Assembly (NCBI GenBank): GCA_020638995.1
Contig: JACKHM010000003.1
Coordinates: 620,001 to 684,000, forward strand
DNA length: 64,000 nt
Direction: 5' to 3'
Source of the DNA: Planctomycetaceae bacterium
GTDB lineage: Bacteria > Planctomycetota > Planctomycetia > Pirellulales > Pirellulaceae
The translations under genes were made by a program, and so were the position numbers. The notes beneath the pieces are model-generated. The model made no database searches. It saw nothing but the letters and a program-made list of their open reading frames with translations, and was not told where the DNA came from. This document shows positions 34,867-43,198 of this stretch, in pieces (position 1 is the first letter of the stretch; the number at the start of each line of letters is the position of its first letter).

Positions 34867-36205
34867 CGATCTTAACCGTTTCAGGACTTGCCCCAAGATG
34901 AAAATACTTATCTACCAACGCCTGCTTCATGAGTAGCTCCTCCGCCTCAAAACACTCGCGAAGCGTCTGCCAAGAAAGATCGAGTGCGGCGTCCAACGGC
35001 ATCGAAACGCGAATATCCATGAATCGCTCGACAAACAATTTGCCAAACCGCAACAGCTTGTGATCGAATGCTGACAAATCAAACGCCATCGCTTGTTTCT
35101 TTTCCGCTTCCTTTGCGCCGGAATAGAAACGGATCATGGTGTTCATGATCTGAGCATGGTCTTCTCGCGTGACCTTGCCAATCACCTGTTGCTTAAGTCG
35201 CGACAAAGAACCGAACGGGTCAATCATCCCATTGTGCAAATACAATTGCCCTTCGGTGATGTACCCCGTGTTGTCGGGTACGGGGTGCGTCACATCATCT
35301 CCGGGCATGGTCGTGACGGTCAGGATGGTGACCGAGCCCGCGCCTTTGTAATCGCAGGCCCGCTCGTATCGCTGTGCGAGTTGCGTGTACAAGTCGCCCA
35401 TGTAGCCACGATTCGACGGGACGCGTTCCATCGCGATACCGATTTCTTTCAATGCGTCGGCATAGGCAGTCATGTCGGTGAGCAAAACCAATACGCGTTT
35501 GCCCTCGTCGACGGCAAAACGTTCGGCGACCTTTAACGCCATGTCCGGCACAAGCAATCGTTCGACAATGGGATCGGATGCCTGATTCACGAACATGACC
35601 GTGCGAGCAAGGATGCCTTCGTTCTCGAAGGTCGTGCGGAAGAAGTAGTAGTCATCGAAGATTAAGCCCAGTCCGCCAAAGACAATGATGTCGGCGTCAG
35701 CCTGGATGCCAATGCGGGCGAGCAATTGGTTGTACGGTTCACCGGCCACCGAGAAGATCGGTATCTTCTGGCTTTCGACCAGGCAGTTGAACAAGTCGAT
35801 CATCGGTACACGCGTGTGGATCATCTTCTGTGGCACGATCCGCATCTTCGGATTCACTGACGGACCACCGATTGGGATCGCCGACTCGTTCGACAAGTCA
35901 GGACCACCATCGACGGGCTCGCCCGACCCACGAAACACGCGACCGAGAATGCTCGGAGAGTAGGTCACCTGCATTGGGTGGCCAAGAAAACGCACCTTAG
36001 CCTGCGTCGACAATCCCTTGCCACCCGTGAAAACCTGCAACGACACTACGTCGCGATCCAATTCGATCACTTGCCCCAGGGATTGTCGTCCATTCCAGTT
36101 CTCGATTACCGCCAGATCCCCAAACCCAACCCCGGTCGCCCGCACTTGGAGAATGTCCCCGACGATGCCCAGAACATTGGTGTGTCGTATGAGGTCTGAG
36201 ATCAT
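34847..36205 (-). CDS. atpB: V/A-type ATPase regulatory subunit B
   Basis: 452 residues from ATG 36205, which has AAGGAG twelve bases upstream; ATG 36232 (MSHKENRNR) is an alternative. Features of B subunits are FRGSGEPVDGGPDL, MIHTRVPMIDLFNCLVESQK, FSVAGEPYNQLLARIGIQ in place of a Walker A motif, VLLTDMTAYADALKEI, and SNRGYMGDLYTQLAQRYERA. It forms the A3B3 head with AtpA and does not hydrolyse ATP. It is the first gene of the operon B-D-I-K-E-C-A and lies 89 bases downstream of the kinase gene on the same strand. Confidence 0.94.
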   Translation of the reverse strand: MISDLIRHTNVLGIVGDILQVRATGVGFGDLAVIENWNGRQSLGQVIELDRDVVSLQVFTGGKGLSTQAKVRFLGHPMQVTYSPSILGRVFRGSGEPVDGGPDLSNESAIPIGGPSVNPKMRIVPQKMIHTRVPMIDLFNCLVESQKIPIFSVAGEPYNQLLARIGIQADADIIVFGGLGLIFDDYYFFRTTFENEGILARTVMFVNQASDPIVERLLVPDMALKVAERFAVDEGKRVLVLLTDMTAYADALKEIGIAMERVPSNRGYMGDLYTQLAQRYERACDYKGAGSVTILTVTTMPGDDVTHPVPDNTGYITEGQLYLHNGMIDPFGSLSRLKQQVIGKVTREDHAQIMNTMIRFYSGAKEAEKKQAMAFDLSAFDHKLLRFGKLFVERFMDIRVSMPLDAALDLSWQTLRECFEAEELLMKQALVDKYFHLGASPETVKIDGSGTQ

Positions 36206-36294
36206 GCGATTGCGGTTCTCCTTATGCGACATATTCTCGTAATCACTTCGCCAAATCAACAACCCGCAGATCGCTTGCGACCACTGCGTCCCAA

Positions 36295-37917
36295 TCAACG
36301 TTTCGACCTAGCTTGCCTCCACCATTCTTTCGCAAGACGGGAGTTCCAATCGCTCGCCGACTTGCAGCGTGAGAGGGCAGACCTGAGCTCAGCAACATCA
36401 TGGAACCTGTCCAACGCGTCTTTCTGCAGGCATCGTTCAAGGATGGCGGCGAGATCACTCGGCACATCTGGAGCGATCTCGCGCAATGAATGCAACTCCT
36501 CGCGGACGTGCGCCATCATTGTTCGCACGGGATTATCGCTTTCAAACGGTGGCTTGCCGCTGAGGAGGAAATAGCCGACAGCCCCCAGTGCGTAGATGTC
36601 CGCACGGGCGTCGATGTTCTCACCCTCTGTGATTTGCTCCGGTGCCATGTACAGTGGTGTGCCAACGACACTACCCTGGTCGGAACTGTCACCGGCAGCC
36701 GCGATCTCGCCCTTGACGAGTCCGAAGTCGAGCAGTGTTAGATGGTCCCATACACCGCCCCGTTGTCCAGCAAAGAGATTCGCGGGCTTGAGGTCACGAT
36801 GTATGAGTCCGTTGCCGTGTGCCTCGTCAAGCGCGTCACATGCCTGGCACAAGAAGTGGATCACGCGCCCCGGTTCAATGGGTCCAAGCTGTGTCACCAG
36901 GTCATCGAGGTTCAAGCCATTGAGTAATGCCATTACATAATAAAAACGGCCGTCCTCAGTGAAGCCGTAGTCGAAAATATCAATCGTGTTCCAATGCGTC
37001 AACTCAGCCGCTGCTTTGACTTCTCGTTCAAACTGGCTAATTGCCGCAAGTGAAGCCTGTCGATCCGTTCGAATCATCTTCAACGCACAACGACGCTTCA
37101 GAAGTAGATGCTCCGCTTCATACACTTCTCCCATTCCTCCCGAAGCGATCTTTCTTCTGAGTTTATACTGACCAAACTGACGCGCTGCAAAAACATCGTG
37201 ACGCAATTGCGAGACGGTTGTTGCGGCAAACACTGCTGCACCTACGGCGATGAAAGGCAGCGGAGCAGTCAACCAACTCTCGGGGTTAGCCAATGTGGTA
37301 GCGACAGACTCTGATTGGTTGCGAAGCAACAGATTGACGAACAATGGAATGCAGGCCAAGGGAATCAGAACCAACGCGGCACGCTTTGCCGTGTTCGGGA
37401 TGAAAACGCCATACGTCAGGATCAAGACCGACCAAGCTGCAAAGTTTGTGTGTACGATGGCTAGAACTCTGAAACGATCGCCTGCGTCGGCGGCATGCGG
37501 CACGAGGCACATTGGCACGACGAGGCCTGCAATGGCAGCCGCTCCTAGCAACGCAAACTCGCACTTGTGCAATCCTCTCGCTGACCATTGCGGCCAAGCC
37601 CGCAAGACAAGCCATGTCGAGAGCACGACAACGAAAGCCAAGGGAGCGCCAACTCGATGAATCCACAGATGCGCTGCTCCAAGATTTATCGAAAGGATCA
37701 GCGCGACCCCCAAGACACAAAGTAAAAACAATGCGAGTGACTGCAGCCTAACTCGCAGGAGTTCCGCCGTATGGTCACTCAGGCCTCGCGGTGCAGCGTC
37801 GCGATGCAGCTCCGGCGCAACAAACCGTTCGGTGCTCGCACCCGTCGTTTCCTGCTGCGAGCGGTTCACATTCCACGCCTCATGCGAAGTAAGTGGGGTT
37901 GAAAGAACGAAGCTCAT
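36295..37917 (-). CDS. Membrane Ser/Thr protein kinase
   Basis: 540 residues. The N-terminal ~245 residues hold six or so membrane helices (LALFLLCVLGVALILSINLG, APLAFVVVLSTWLVLRAW, and others) with no known sensor domain. The C-terminal kinase domain is complete: glycine loop KIASGGMGEVYEAEHLLL, Lys in CALKMIR, catalytic loop LIHRDLKPANLFA, LLDFGLVKGE in the DFG position, and GTPLYMAPEQ. The inverted order (membrane domain before the kinase) is unlike the usual PknB type. It sits between glutamate dehydrogenase (2 bases) and atpB (89 bases), so ATPase regulation by phosphorylation is possible but unproven. Confidence 0.9.
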   Translation of the reverse strand: MSFVLSTPLTSHEAWNVNRSQQETTGASTERFVAPELHRDAAPRGLSDHTAELLRVRLQSLALFLLCVLGVALILSINLGAAHLWIHRVGAPLAFVVVLSTWLVLRAWPQWSARGLHKCEFALLGAAAIAGLVVPMCLVPHAADAGDRFRVLAIVHTNFAAWSVLILTYGVFIPNTAKRAALVLIPLACIPLFVNLLLRNQSESVATTLANPESWLTAPLPFIAVGAAVFAATTVSQLRHDVFAARQFGQYKLRRKIASGGMGEVYEAEHLLLKRRCALKMIRTDRQASLAAISQFEREVKAAAELTHWNTIDIFDYGFTEDGRFYYVMALLNGLNLDDLVTQLGPIEPGRVIHFLCQACDALDEAHGNGLIHRDLKPANLFAGQRGGVWDHLTLLDFGLVKGEIAAAGDSSDQGSVVGTPLYMAPEQITEGENIDARADIYALGAVGYFLLSGKPPFESDNPVRTMMAHVREELHSLREIAPDVPSDLAAILERCLQKDALDRFHDVAELRSALSRCKSASDWNSRLAKEWWRQARSKR

Positions 37918-37918
37918 A

Positions 37919-39274
37919 TCAGCCTGAACTCCGGGACGCCGAGAAGTAACTGCTGGTCCCCTGAGCTTCTATGGCCTGACTAATTCGGTTGAGAGCGTGA
38001 GCATAGGCTGCCGTGCGCATATCGATGCGGCGTTTGGTCATCATCTCGTGGATCGCGAGGAACTCACGACTCATGATCTGCTCCAATCGCTCATGCACTT
38101 CATCTTCTGACCAAGATAAGCCTGCACGGTTTTGGACCCACTCGAAGTAACTCACTGTGACACCACCAGCATTAGCGAGGATATCGGGTACGACGAGCGT
38201 ACCGTTGCTAGCGAGAATATCATCGGCGTCACTTGTCGTCGGGCCATTCGCCACTTCAACGATTGTGGGCGCGACGACGCGATGAGCGTTTTCGACCGTG
38301 ATTTGATTTTCGAGCGCAGCGGGAATCAATATGTCGACATCAAGCTCCAATAGCTGCTCATTGGTGATTACGGCTCCCGTCGCAGTACCTTGCGGATCGC
38401 AATGGCACTCGACGCAACCACACACCGGACAGTCGCATACACTTCGCGTGTAATACACATCCGCCACGGACTTACGCTGAGTTTTCAGCGCAATCGCATT
38501 TGGGATGTCTAGCCCTGCTTCACGAAAGACGCCACCTTGCGAATCGCTGATTGCCACAATCCGATAGCCATCAGCATGAAGTAGCCGCGACACGTGTTGG
38601 CCCGCGTTGCCAAAGCCTTGTACGGCCACTCGCACTTCTTTGGGCTCCCAGCCATTTAGCCTTTCAAGCTCCTTGATGCAGTAATACGCTCCCCGTCCAG
38701 TCGCGTCCTCACGACCAAGGCTGCCGCCCAGCGGAATCGGTTTGCCAGTGATGACGCCTGGCGTCCGCTGGCGACGGATCTTCGAGTACTCGTCCATCAT
38801 CCAACCCATGATCATCGCGTTGGTATAGACGTCGGGGGCGGGAACGTCCGTTTCCGGGCCGATAAAGTCAGCGATCTGCTCGATGAAGCCGCGGCTGAGC
38901 CGTTCCAGCTCCATGCGAGACAACTCCTTCGGATTGACAACGACACCTCCCTTGCCGCCACCAAAGGGAATGCCAACCACGGCGCATTTACATGCCATCC
39001 AAAACGCCAACGCCTGCACTTCCCCAAGATTCACGTCCGGATGGAAACGAATTCCTCCCTTGGTTGGACCGCGAGTGTCGTCGTGCCGCACACGGAAACC
39101 TTGAAACACGCGCAGCGATCCGTCATCCATCCGCACTGGAATTGAAACCTGCAAGACAGCCTTCGGGTGTCTCAGCTTTTCCAAAGCTTCGCCGTCGATC
39201 GCGGCAAACTCAGCGGCGCGGTCGAGGCGCCGAATTGCGTCACGAAAGATCTCGCCCTCTCGTTCTTGCGACAT
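37919..39274 (-). CDS. gdhA: Glutamate dehydrogenase with a Cys-rich insert
   Basis: 451 residues of the Glu/Leu/Phe/Val dehydrogenase family, converting glutamate to 2-oxoglutarate and ammonia with NAD(P). Catalytic features are present: GPTKGGIRFHPDVN (K72 region), the catalytic Lys in PFGGGKGGVVVNPKE, the catalytic Asp in VPAPDVYTNAM, and the Rossmann motif VQGFGNAGQHVSR at about 218-230. Unusual is a segment at residues 280-292, CDCPVCGCVECHC, with six Cys in thirteen residues, in the nucleotide-binding domain where normal family members have a short loop. This looks like a metal site. The gene is followed by the kinase and the ATPase on the same strand. Confidence 0.93.
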   Translation of the reverse strand: MSQEREGEIFRDAIRRLDRAAEFAAIDGEALEKLRHPKAVLQVSIPVRMDDGSLRVFQGFRVRHDDTRGPTKGGIRFHPDVNLGEVQALAFWMACKCAVVGIPFGGGKGGVVVNPKELSRMELERLSRGFIEQIADFIGPETDVPAPDVYTNAMIMGWMMDEYSKIRRQRTPGVITGKPIPLGGSLGREDATGRGAYYCIKELERLNGWEPKEVRVAVQGFGNAGQHVSRLLHADGYRIVAISDSQGGVFREAGLDIPNAIALKTQRKSVADVYYTRSVCDCPVCGCVECHCDPQGTATGAVITNEQLLELDVDILIPAALENQITVENAHRVVAPTIVEVANGPTTSDADDILASNGTLVVPDILANAGGVTVSYFEWVQNRAGLSWSEDEVHERLEQIMSREFLAIHEMMTKRRIDMRTAAYAHALNRISQAIEAQGTSSYFSASRSSG

Positions 39275-39304
39275 TAGTTTCTCCGACTACGAGCGCCGCG
39301 AATG

Positions 39305-39526
39305 TCATTCCGGCTTAGAACTCTGGCCATCCATCGCCAGTTCGGCTTCCGCCTGCAACCAAAACTCGACGCCATCGCCACATGGACAACCGGCTGCTTC
39401 CCACTTGGAATGAGCCAGTTCGCGAATCTTCTCGCACTGCGGGCTAGGAGACGCGCAGCCTTGCTCTTTTGCACCTACGTCTCCCGACTTCTTTTGAGGT
39501 GCCTTTTCGGTTTTCAGACTACTCAT
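39305..39526 (-). CDS. DUF2934 small protein
   Basis: 73 residues. The core CEKIRELAHSKWEAAGCPCG followed by FWLQAEAELAM matches DUF2934 (RIRERAYxLWExxGxPxGxxxxxWLxAExEL), a small helical family of unknown role common in proteobacteria and planctomycetes. Here Cys residues are added around it (GCASPSPQC, GCPCGDG). It lies 30 bases upstream of the dehydrogenase gene and is probably cotranscribed. Confidence 0.75.
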   Translation of the reverse strand: MSSLKTEKAPQKKSGDVGAKEQGCASPSPQCEKIRELAHSKWEAAGCPCGDGVEFWLQAEAELAMDGQSSKPE

Positions 39527-39573
39527 GGCGGGTCTCCTCTTTTGAGTTCACACAGTTCAGAATTAAAACGTTT

Positions 39574-40359
39574 CTACGCTGGTTGGAATTGTTCGGGGTC
39601 GGTATCGAAGCGTTCCGCGCACTGGAGGGAGCAGAATACGTAACGGTCGCCGCCTCTCGTTCGACGAGCCGCTGCCGTACGCGGAGCAACCCACATGCCG
39701 CAAACAACGTCCTGCTGGCTACCATCGACGGGCGAAGGGCTTGCTTCGCCAGTCCCACGGCAAAAGACAGACGGCTGCCGGAAATGCTCGGTGCGATATA
39801 CCTCTAGCAACCGATCGACTAAGCGGCGTGGATCACCGTCGTAAATCACTCGTGCGCCGGTGTCTTTGTTGCACGTGGCCAGGATGTCGCTGACCATATC
39901 ACTGATGCCACCGGTGCCGGTCACCACGCCGATCAACTTGCCTTCGTCGTAAGCGATTGCCAGTTCGCCGAGTGTGCCGCTACTGCCGCCAACGATCACC
40001 ACCATGTCGCTGCTTCGGATGTTGACGACCTCGCGACCCATCAAGCCACTGCCGGTAAAGATCAACACGTCATGAGCGAGCGTTGGCGATTCGTATTTGA
40101 AGGCGTGTTCATCCAGGCTCAGGGCGGGCGAGATGCCGATCACGGTGCCGCCACCGCGTTTGGCCCCACGAGCCGCCGCCATCGGCAGCCCTGGGCATGC
40201 TCCTGTGATGACGATGCAGCCAGCTTCCGCGATCGCTTCACCCAGCAGCGCGGCCTTATCCAAATACTCTGCCGGTACGCCATCACCTGCACCACCCATG
40301 ACACCCAGTTTCAGTCGCATGCGGTCGGCGGGTTCTTGAGAATTGTCGCTGCTAAGCAT
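39574..40359 (-). CDS. LOG-family Rossmann protein fused to a YHS metal-binding domain
   Basis: 261 residues. Residues about 15-190 are a LOG/TIGR00725-type Rossmann domain: LKLGVMGGAGDGVPAEYLDKA, VITGACPGLPMAAARGAKRGG, and VIVGGSSGTLGELAIAYDEGK in the place of the PGGxGTxxE motif. LOG enzymes cleave nucleoside monophosphates or bind nucleotide ligands. Residues about 215-260 are a YHS domain (VVCGMWVAPRTAAARR, then YVFCSLQCAERF) with the C-x2-M and C-x3-C positions that bind metal. The fusion is uncommon. The gene is in a row with two other YHS-type genes in a metal-resistance neighbourhood. Confidence 0.82.
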   Translation of the reverse strand: MLSSDNSQEPADRMRLKLGVMGGAGDGVPAEYLDKAALLGEAIAEAGCIVITGACPGLPMAAARGAKRGGGTVIGISPALSLDEHAFKYESPTLAHDVLIFTGSGLMGREVVNIRSSDMVVIVGGSSGTLGELAIAYDEGKLIGVVTGTGGISDMVSDILATCNKDTGARVIYDGDPRRLVDRLLEVYRTEHFRQPSVFCRGTGEASPSPVDGSQQDVVCGMWVAPRTAAARRTRGGDRYVFCSLQCAERFDTDPEQFQPA

Positions 40360-40412
40360 TTCCTTAACCGTTCAGCTGATGTTAGGTTCGGACACTGCAG
40401 AACTTTCGTTTG

Positions 40413-41078
40413 TCACATCGTTTTCACCTGTACATAGGTGGTTGGAGCACGGGAGAATTGTTCTTGGCAACGCGTTGAACAAAAGTAATAGGGATGCCCT
40501 CGATAAGCGTCGCTTGCCGCGGCGGATGACCGGCTGATTCGCATTCCGCACACCGGATCGGTCGCGGCTTCATCCAAGAACTCCTCGCCGCCACGGTCGA
40601 TTCGAAGATACGCATCGAGAAACTCCGATAGCCGCTCCTCGACCCAATCCGTGACTCGATCGTCTTCCACTTCATCGAGATTCAGCGTCAACCTGTCGTG
40701 CTCGTTGAACTTGATGAACACTGGCATCATCGTGGCGTCGTAGCATACGGCGACCTTCTCGAAGCGAGTGTCGTGTTCGACTGCGAAAGTGACTCGGGTG
40801 CTGACCGGAAAACGCTCGCAATAGCCGAACCAGCAAGCACATCGCCCCACGGACTCGTTCTCTGTCAAGCTCGCATTGGAGAAGTAGCTGGCGAGTGTTT
40901 CGAGACGCGGCTGAACTAATGTGTCGTTCAGCCGCACGGCAATTTCCTCGAATCGCCCGCGACGCACGTCCACATCAGACATGTATCGCTCGGCCTCGCC
41001 CGCCTCCCAGTGTGGCTCGCGATTGGTGCCAGCCAACTGTTCTTCAAGTCGCTTGGAGAAATCAACGAGGTTGCTCAT
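40413..41078 (-). CDS. YHS-domain protein
   Basis: 221 residues. The N-terminal ~165 residues are an unrecognised alpha/beta domain (RGRFEEIAVRLNDTLVQPRL; CACWFGYCERFPVSTRVTFA; DDRVTDWVEERLSEFLDAYL). The C-terminal ~45 residues are a YHS domain with DPVCGMRI and YYFCSTRCQEQF. YHS domains bind copper, zinc or similar metals and are often in metal exporters or their chaperones. No signal peptide, so a cytoplasmic place is likely. It lies 53 bases upstream of the LOG-YHS gene and 6 bases downstream of the lipoprotein, so these form an operon. Confidence 0.78.
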   Translation of the reverse strand: MSNLVDFSKRLEEQLAGTNREPHWEAGEAERYMSDVDVRRGRFEEIAVRLNDTLVQPRLETLASYFSNASLTENESVGRCACWFGYCERFPVSTRVTFAVEHDTRFEKVAVCYDATMMPVFIKFNEHDRLTLNLDEVEDDRVTDWVEERLSEFLDAYLRIDRGGEEFLDEAATDPVCGMRISRSSAAASDAYRGHPYYFCSTRCQEQFSRAPTTYVQVKTM

Positions 41079-41084
41079 TCGAAT

Positions 41085-41483
41085 CTACTCTTGTTGCAGT
41101 TTGGCGAGGTACTCATCGGGCTTCTCAAGTAGCTGGTCCTTGCAGCCGTCGCAGCAGATCCAGACGTTCCGCCCATTTACATCAATCTTTTGCGGAGCGC
41201 CCATCGTCCCCAGCATCTCGCCGCTTACGGGGCACATGTGTTGCTTCTCGGCCGACGCAGCATCTTCCGGTGACAGCTTCGCCAACTCGGCCTTCATCTT
41301 CTCCATGTCAGTCTGACCACTCGCGCCGTGGTTGGCGTGGTCACCGTGATCGCCATGATCCGTGTGAGCATCTGTTGCTTGGCCTGACGGAGAAGGGCCT
41401 GAAGATGGTGTGTTACAGCCGGACAGGCTGAAGACGAGAGCGGCAGCCCAAAGTAGCAATGTAGAGGTAGCGATCCTACGCAT
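41085..41483 (-). CDS. His-rich lipoprotein with YHS-like domain
   Basis: 132 residues. Signal with lipobox (LSGCN), a His/Asp-rich linker (HTDHGDHGDHANHG), a short helix and a C-terminal YHS-like segment with HMCPVSGEMLG and VWICCDGCKDQLLEKP. This places a metal-binding protein on the periplasmic side. It is the first gene of a short operon with the two cytoplasmic YHS proteins downstream. Likely part of copper or zinc handling; the metal is inferred. Confidence 0.8.
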   Translation of the reverse strand: MRRIATSTLLLWAAALVFSLSGCNTPSSGPSPSGQATDAHTDHGDHGDHANHGASGQTDMEKMKAELAKLSPEDAASAEKQHMCPVSGEMLGTMGAPQKIDVNGRNVWICCDGCKDQLLEKPDEYLAKLQQE

Positions 41484-41604
41484 CTGTTCAATCCTTTCAA
41501 TTTTTAGAACAAGTCTTCAGTGGATGCGGCTGACTGGCCTCCGCCTTTGTCAGCCGCACCGCCTTCTGTACCACTTGGCGAATTCGTCGTCGGCTTCAAG
41601 AACG

Positions 41605-42165
41605 TTACCGCACGATCTCCAGTTCTAGCTCCTTGCCACAGCAAGGTGACTTGATCGAGCAGCAGTAGGAGTGCTTGATGCAGCAACTCGGCAGTGAGAT
41701 GTCGCGATCCGCCGCGAAGGCGACAAGCGTCGCTTGATCGACTTCTTTAGCGACGAAGTCAGCCTTTGCCTCCTTACCACAGCAAGTGGCTTTGATGCTG
41801 CAGCAGTAGCTTCGTTTTGCGCAGCAGCTCGGCTTGCCTACATCATCCTTCGCGTCCACTGCATCGTCTGTTGCCAGCGCGGCGACTTCCACAACCAACG
41901 TCTTGCCACAGCAAGGTGCCTTGACCGTGCAGCAGTACGCCCGTTTATCGCAGCAGGTTGGCTTTGCCGCTTCGTCCTTCACGAACGTCAGAGGGATGAT
42001 CTCCTCCTCGACGGTCTTGTCGTTATCGCAGCAACGTGCTTTGATGGAGCAGCAGTACGAGTGCTTGATACAACAACTCTGCTTTGATACCAGCTTGTCG
42101 TCGGCAAGCACCACCGTCGACAGAAATGCACCGACTACAACCAGGCACAGACTCTTTGTGGACAT
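41605..42165 (-). CDS. Exported protein with four Cys-rich repeats
   Basis: ATG 42165 follows AAGGAG; the longer frame to 42279 passes through the hairpin and lacks a start signal. 186 residues: signal peptide (SLCLVVVGAFLSTVVLADD) and four copies of a 16-residue unit with three Cys pairs, CC-x-K-x2-YCC-(S/T)-(I/V)-K-x2-CC, at about 31-46, 71-86, 114-129 and 161-176, separated by acidic linkers. That gives 24 Cys, an arrangement recalling metallothionein but in a secreted protein. Metal sequestration outside the cytoplasm is the natural guess, supported by the YHS/Cus surroundings. It is transcribed away from the ECF sigma gene. Confidence 0.75.
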   Translation of the reverse strand: MSTKSLCLVVVGAFLSTVVLADDKLVSKQSCCIKHSYCCSIKARCCDNDKTVEEEIIPLTFVKDEAAKPTCCDKRAYCCTVKAPCCGKTLVVEVAALATDDAVDAKDDVGKPSCCAKRSYCCSIKATCCGKEAKADFVAKEVDQATLVAFAADRDISLPSCCIKHSYCCSIKSPCCGKELELEIVR

Positions 42166-42196
42166 GACTAAACTCCTTGAGTGAGGAAGACTGAAC

Positions 42197-42227
42197 GCTA
42201 CGCCGGGCAACCGTTGCCCGGCGTAGC
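42197..42227. promoter_or_regulatory. Perfect 15-base inverted repeat in the divergent promoter region
   Basis: GCTACGCCGGGCAAC and its reverse complement are separated by one base. The hairpin begins 32 bases upstream of the start of the Cys-repeat gene, probably within its leader. There is no U-tract on either strand. It could be an attenuator, an mRNA-stabilising stem or a repressor site. The rest of 42166-42487 holds the divergent promoters; no other gene was seen. Confidence 0.6.
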
Positions 42228-42487
42228 TAAGAACCCGATCGTGGATTGCTGGCCGTTTAGATGCATGTGCCAAAGGCAATCTTCACAAAAAAGTCTGTCA
42301 AAATACGCACATCTCTGTGCGAGTTCGCACGGCGACTTGCCTTGAGGGTGATTCAATCCCAGTATTCCACGGGAAAGCCTGATCGAGTTTGATTGCGAGA
42401 GGACGTATATGGATTTGGCGCGGCAAATGCCACTCGGAGTAGAGCGTGAAACTCTCGGCTCGGACTCGTCTATTGAGGGTGCGTCAG

Positions 42488-43126
42488 ATGACTACGGTTA
42501 CCAACGAAAACAAAATCGCTGAAATGTCTGACACCTCGCGAAGAATTACGAGCCCACCTGCATCTAATGCCAGTAGCGAGGAGACGTCCAGACCGGAGGG
42601 CGACTCGCTTGCGGCGGTCGTGACGGCCTGCCAGCAAGGCGACCATGCGGCGCAACGACAGCTTTACGATTCGTGCCAGCAAAACGTATTTCGCTTGGCG
42701 GTGCGAATGGTGGGGCTCCAAGAAGCTGCTGACGTGACGCAACAGGTCTTCCTGCAAGCGTTCCGCTCGATTAAGAAATTCAACGGTCGGTCGCGCTTCG
42801 AGACTTGGCTGTACCGACTCGCAGTCAACGAGTCGCTTCAGCAACTGAGACGCATGCGACGAGGAAAGCATCAGACACTCGATTGGGAGCCGATGGACGA
42901 ATCGCATCAAGGAGACGATGTCGAGCGGAGGGAGGTGTTGGATCGGGCTCTCGCACGGATCGACCCCGAATTGCGTTCGATCTTCCTACTCCGCGAAGTG
43001 GAAGGATTGTCTTACCATGATATCGCCGAGACGCTGCAGATTCCCGAAGGAACCGTGGGGTCGAGGCTAAATCGGGCGAGGCGGGAATTGCGAGAACAAC
43101 TTTTGGAACTTGGATTTCACTTTTAA
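42488..43126 (+). CDS. ECF-family RNA polymerase sigma factor
   Basis: ATG 42488 (MTTVTNENKIAEMSD) with GAGGGT nine bases upstream; a GTG at 42446 is possible. 212 residues. After a ~45-residue polar N-terminus, region 2 is clear (FRLAVRMVGLQEAADVTQQV, FLQAFRSIKKFNGRSRFETW, LYRLAVNESLQQLRR) and region 4 is complete (RSIFLLREVEGLSYHDIAET, LQIPEGTVGSRLNRARRELR). It is followed 72 bases later by an anti-sigma factor and then by the Cus-type pump, and stands opposite the Cys-repeat gene, so it probably controls this metal locus. Confidence 0.92.
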   Translation: MTTVTNENKIAEMSDTSRRITSPPASNASSEETSRPEGDSLAAVVTACQQGDHAAQRQLYDSCQQNVFRLAVRMVGLQEAADVTQQVFLQAFRSIKKFNGRSRFETWLYRLAVNESLQQLRRMRRGKHQTLDWEPMDESHQGDDVERREVLDRALARIDPELRSIFLLREVEGLSYHDIAETLQIPEGTVGSRLNRARRELREQLLELGFHF

Positions 43127-43198
43127 CCCACGGCAGTTGGTTCGTACGTGCCCCGAACGGATCGTTTGCCTCGAAACCAATTGCGTGAACTCATCAAC

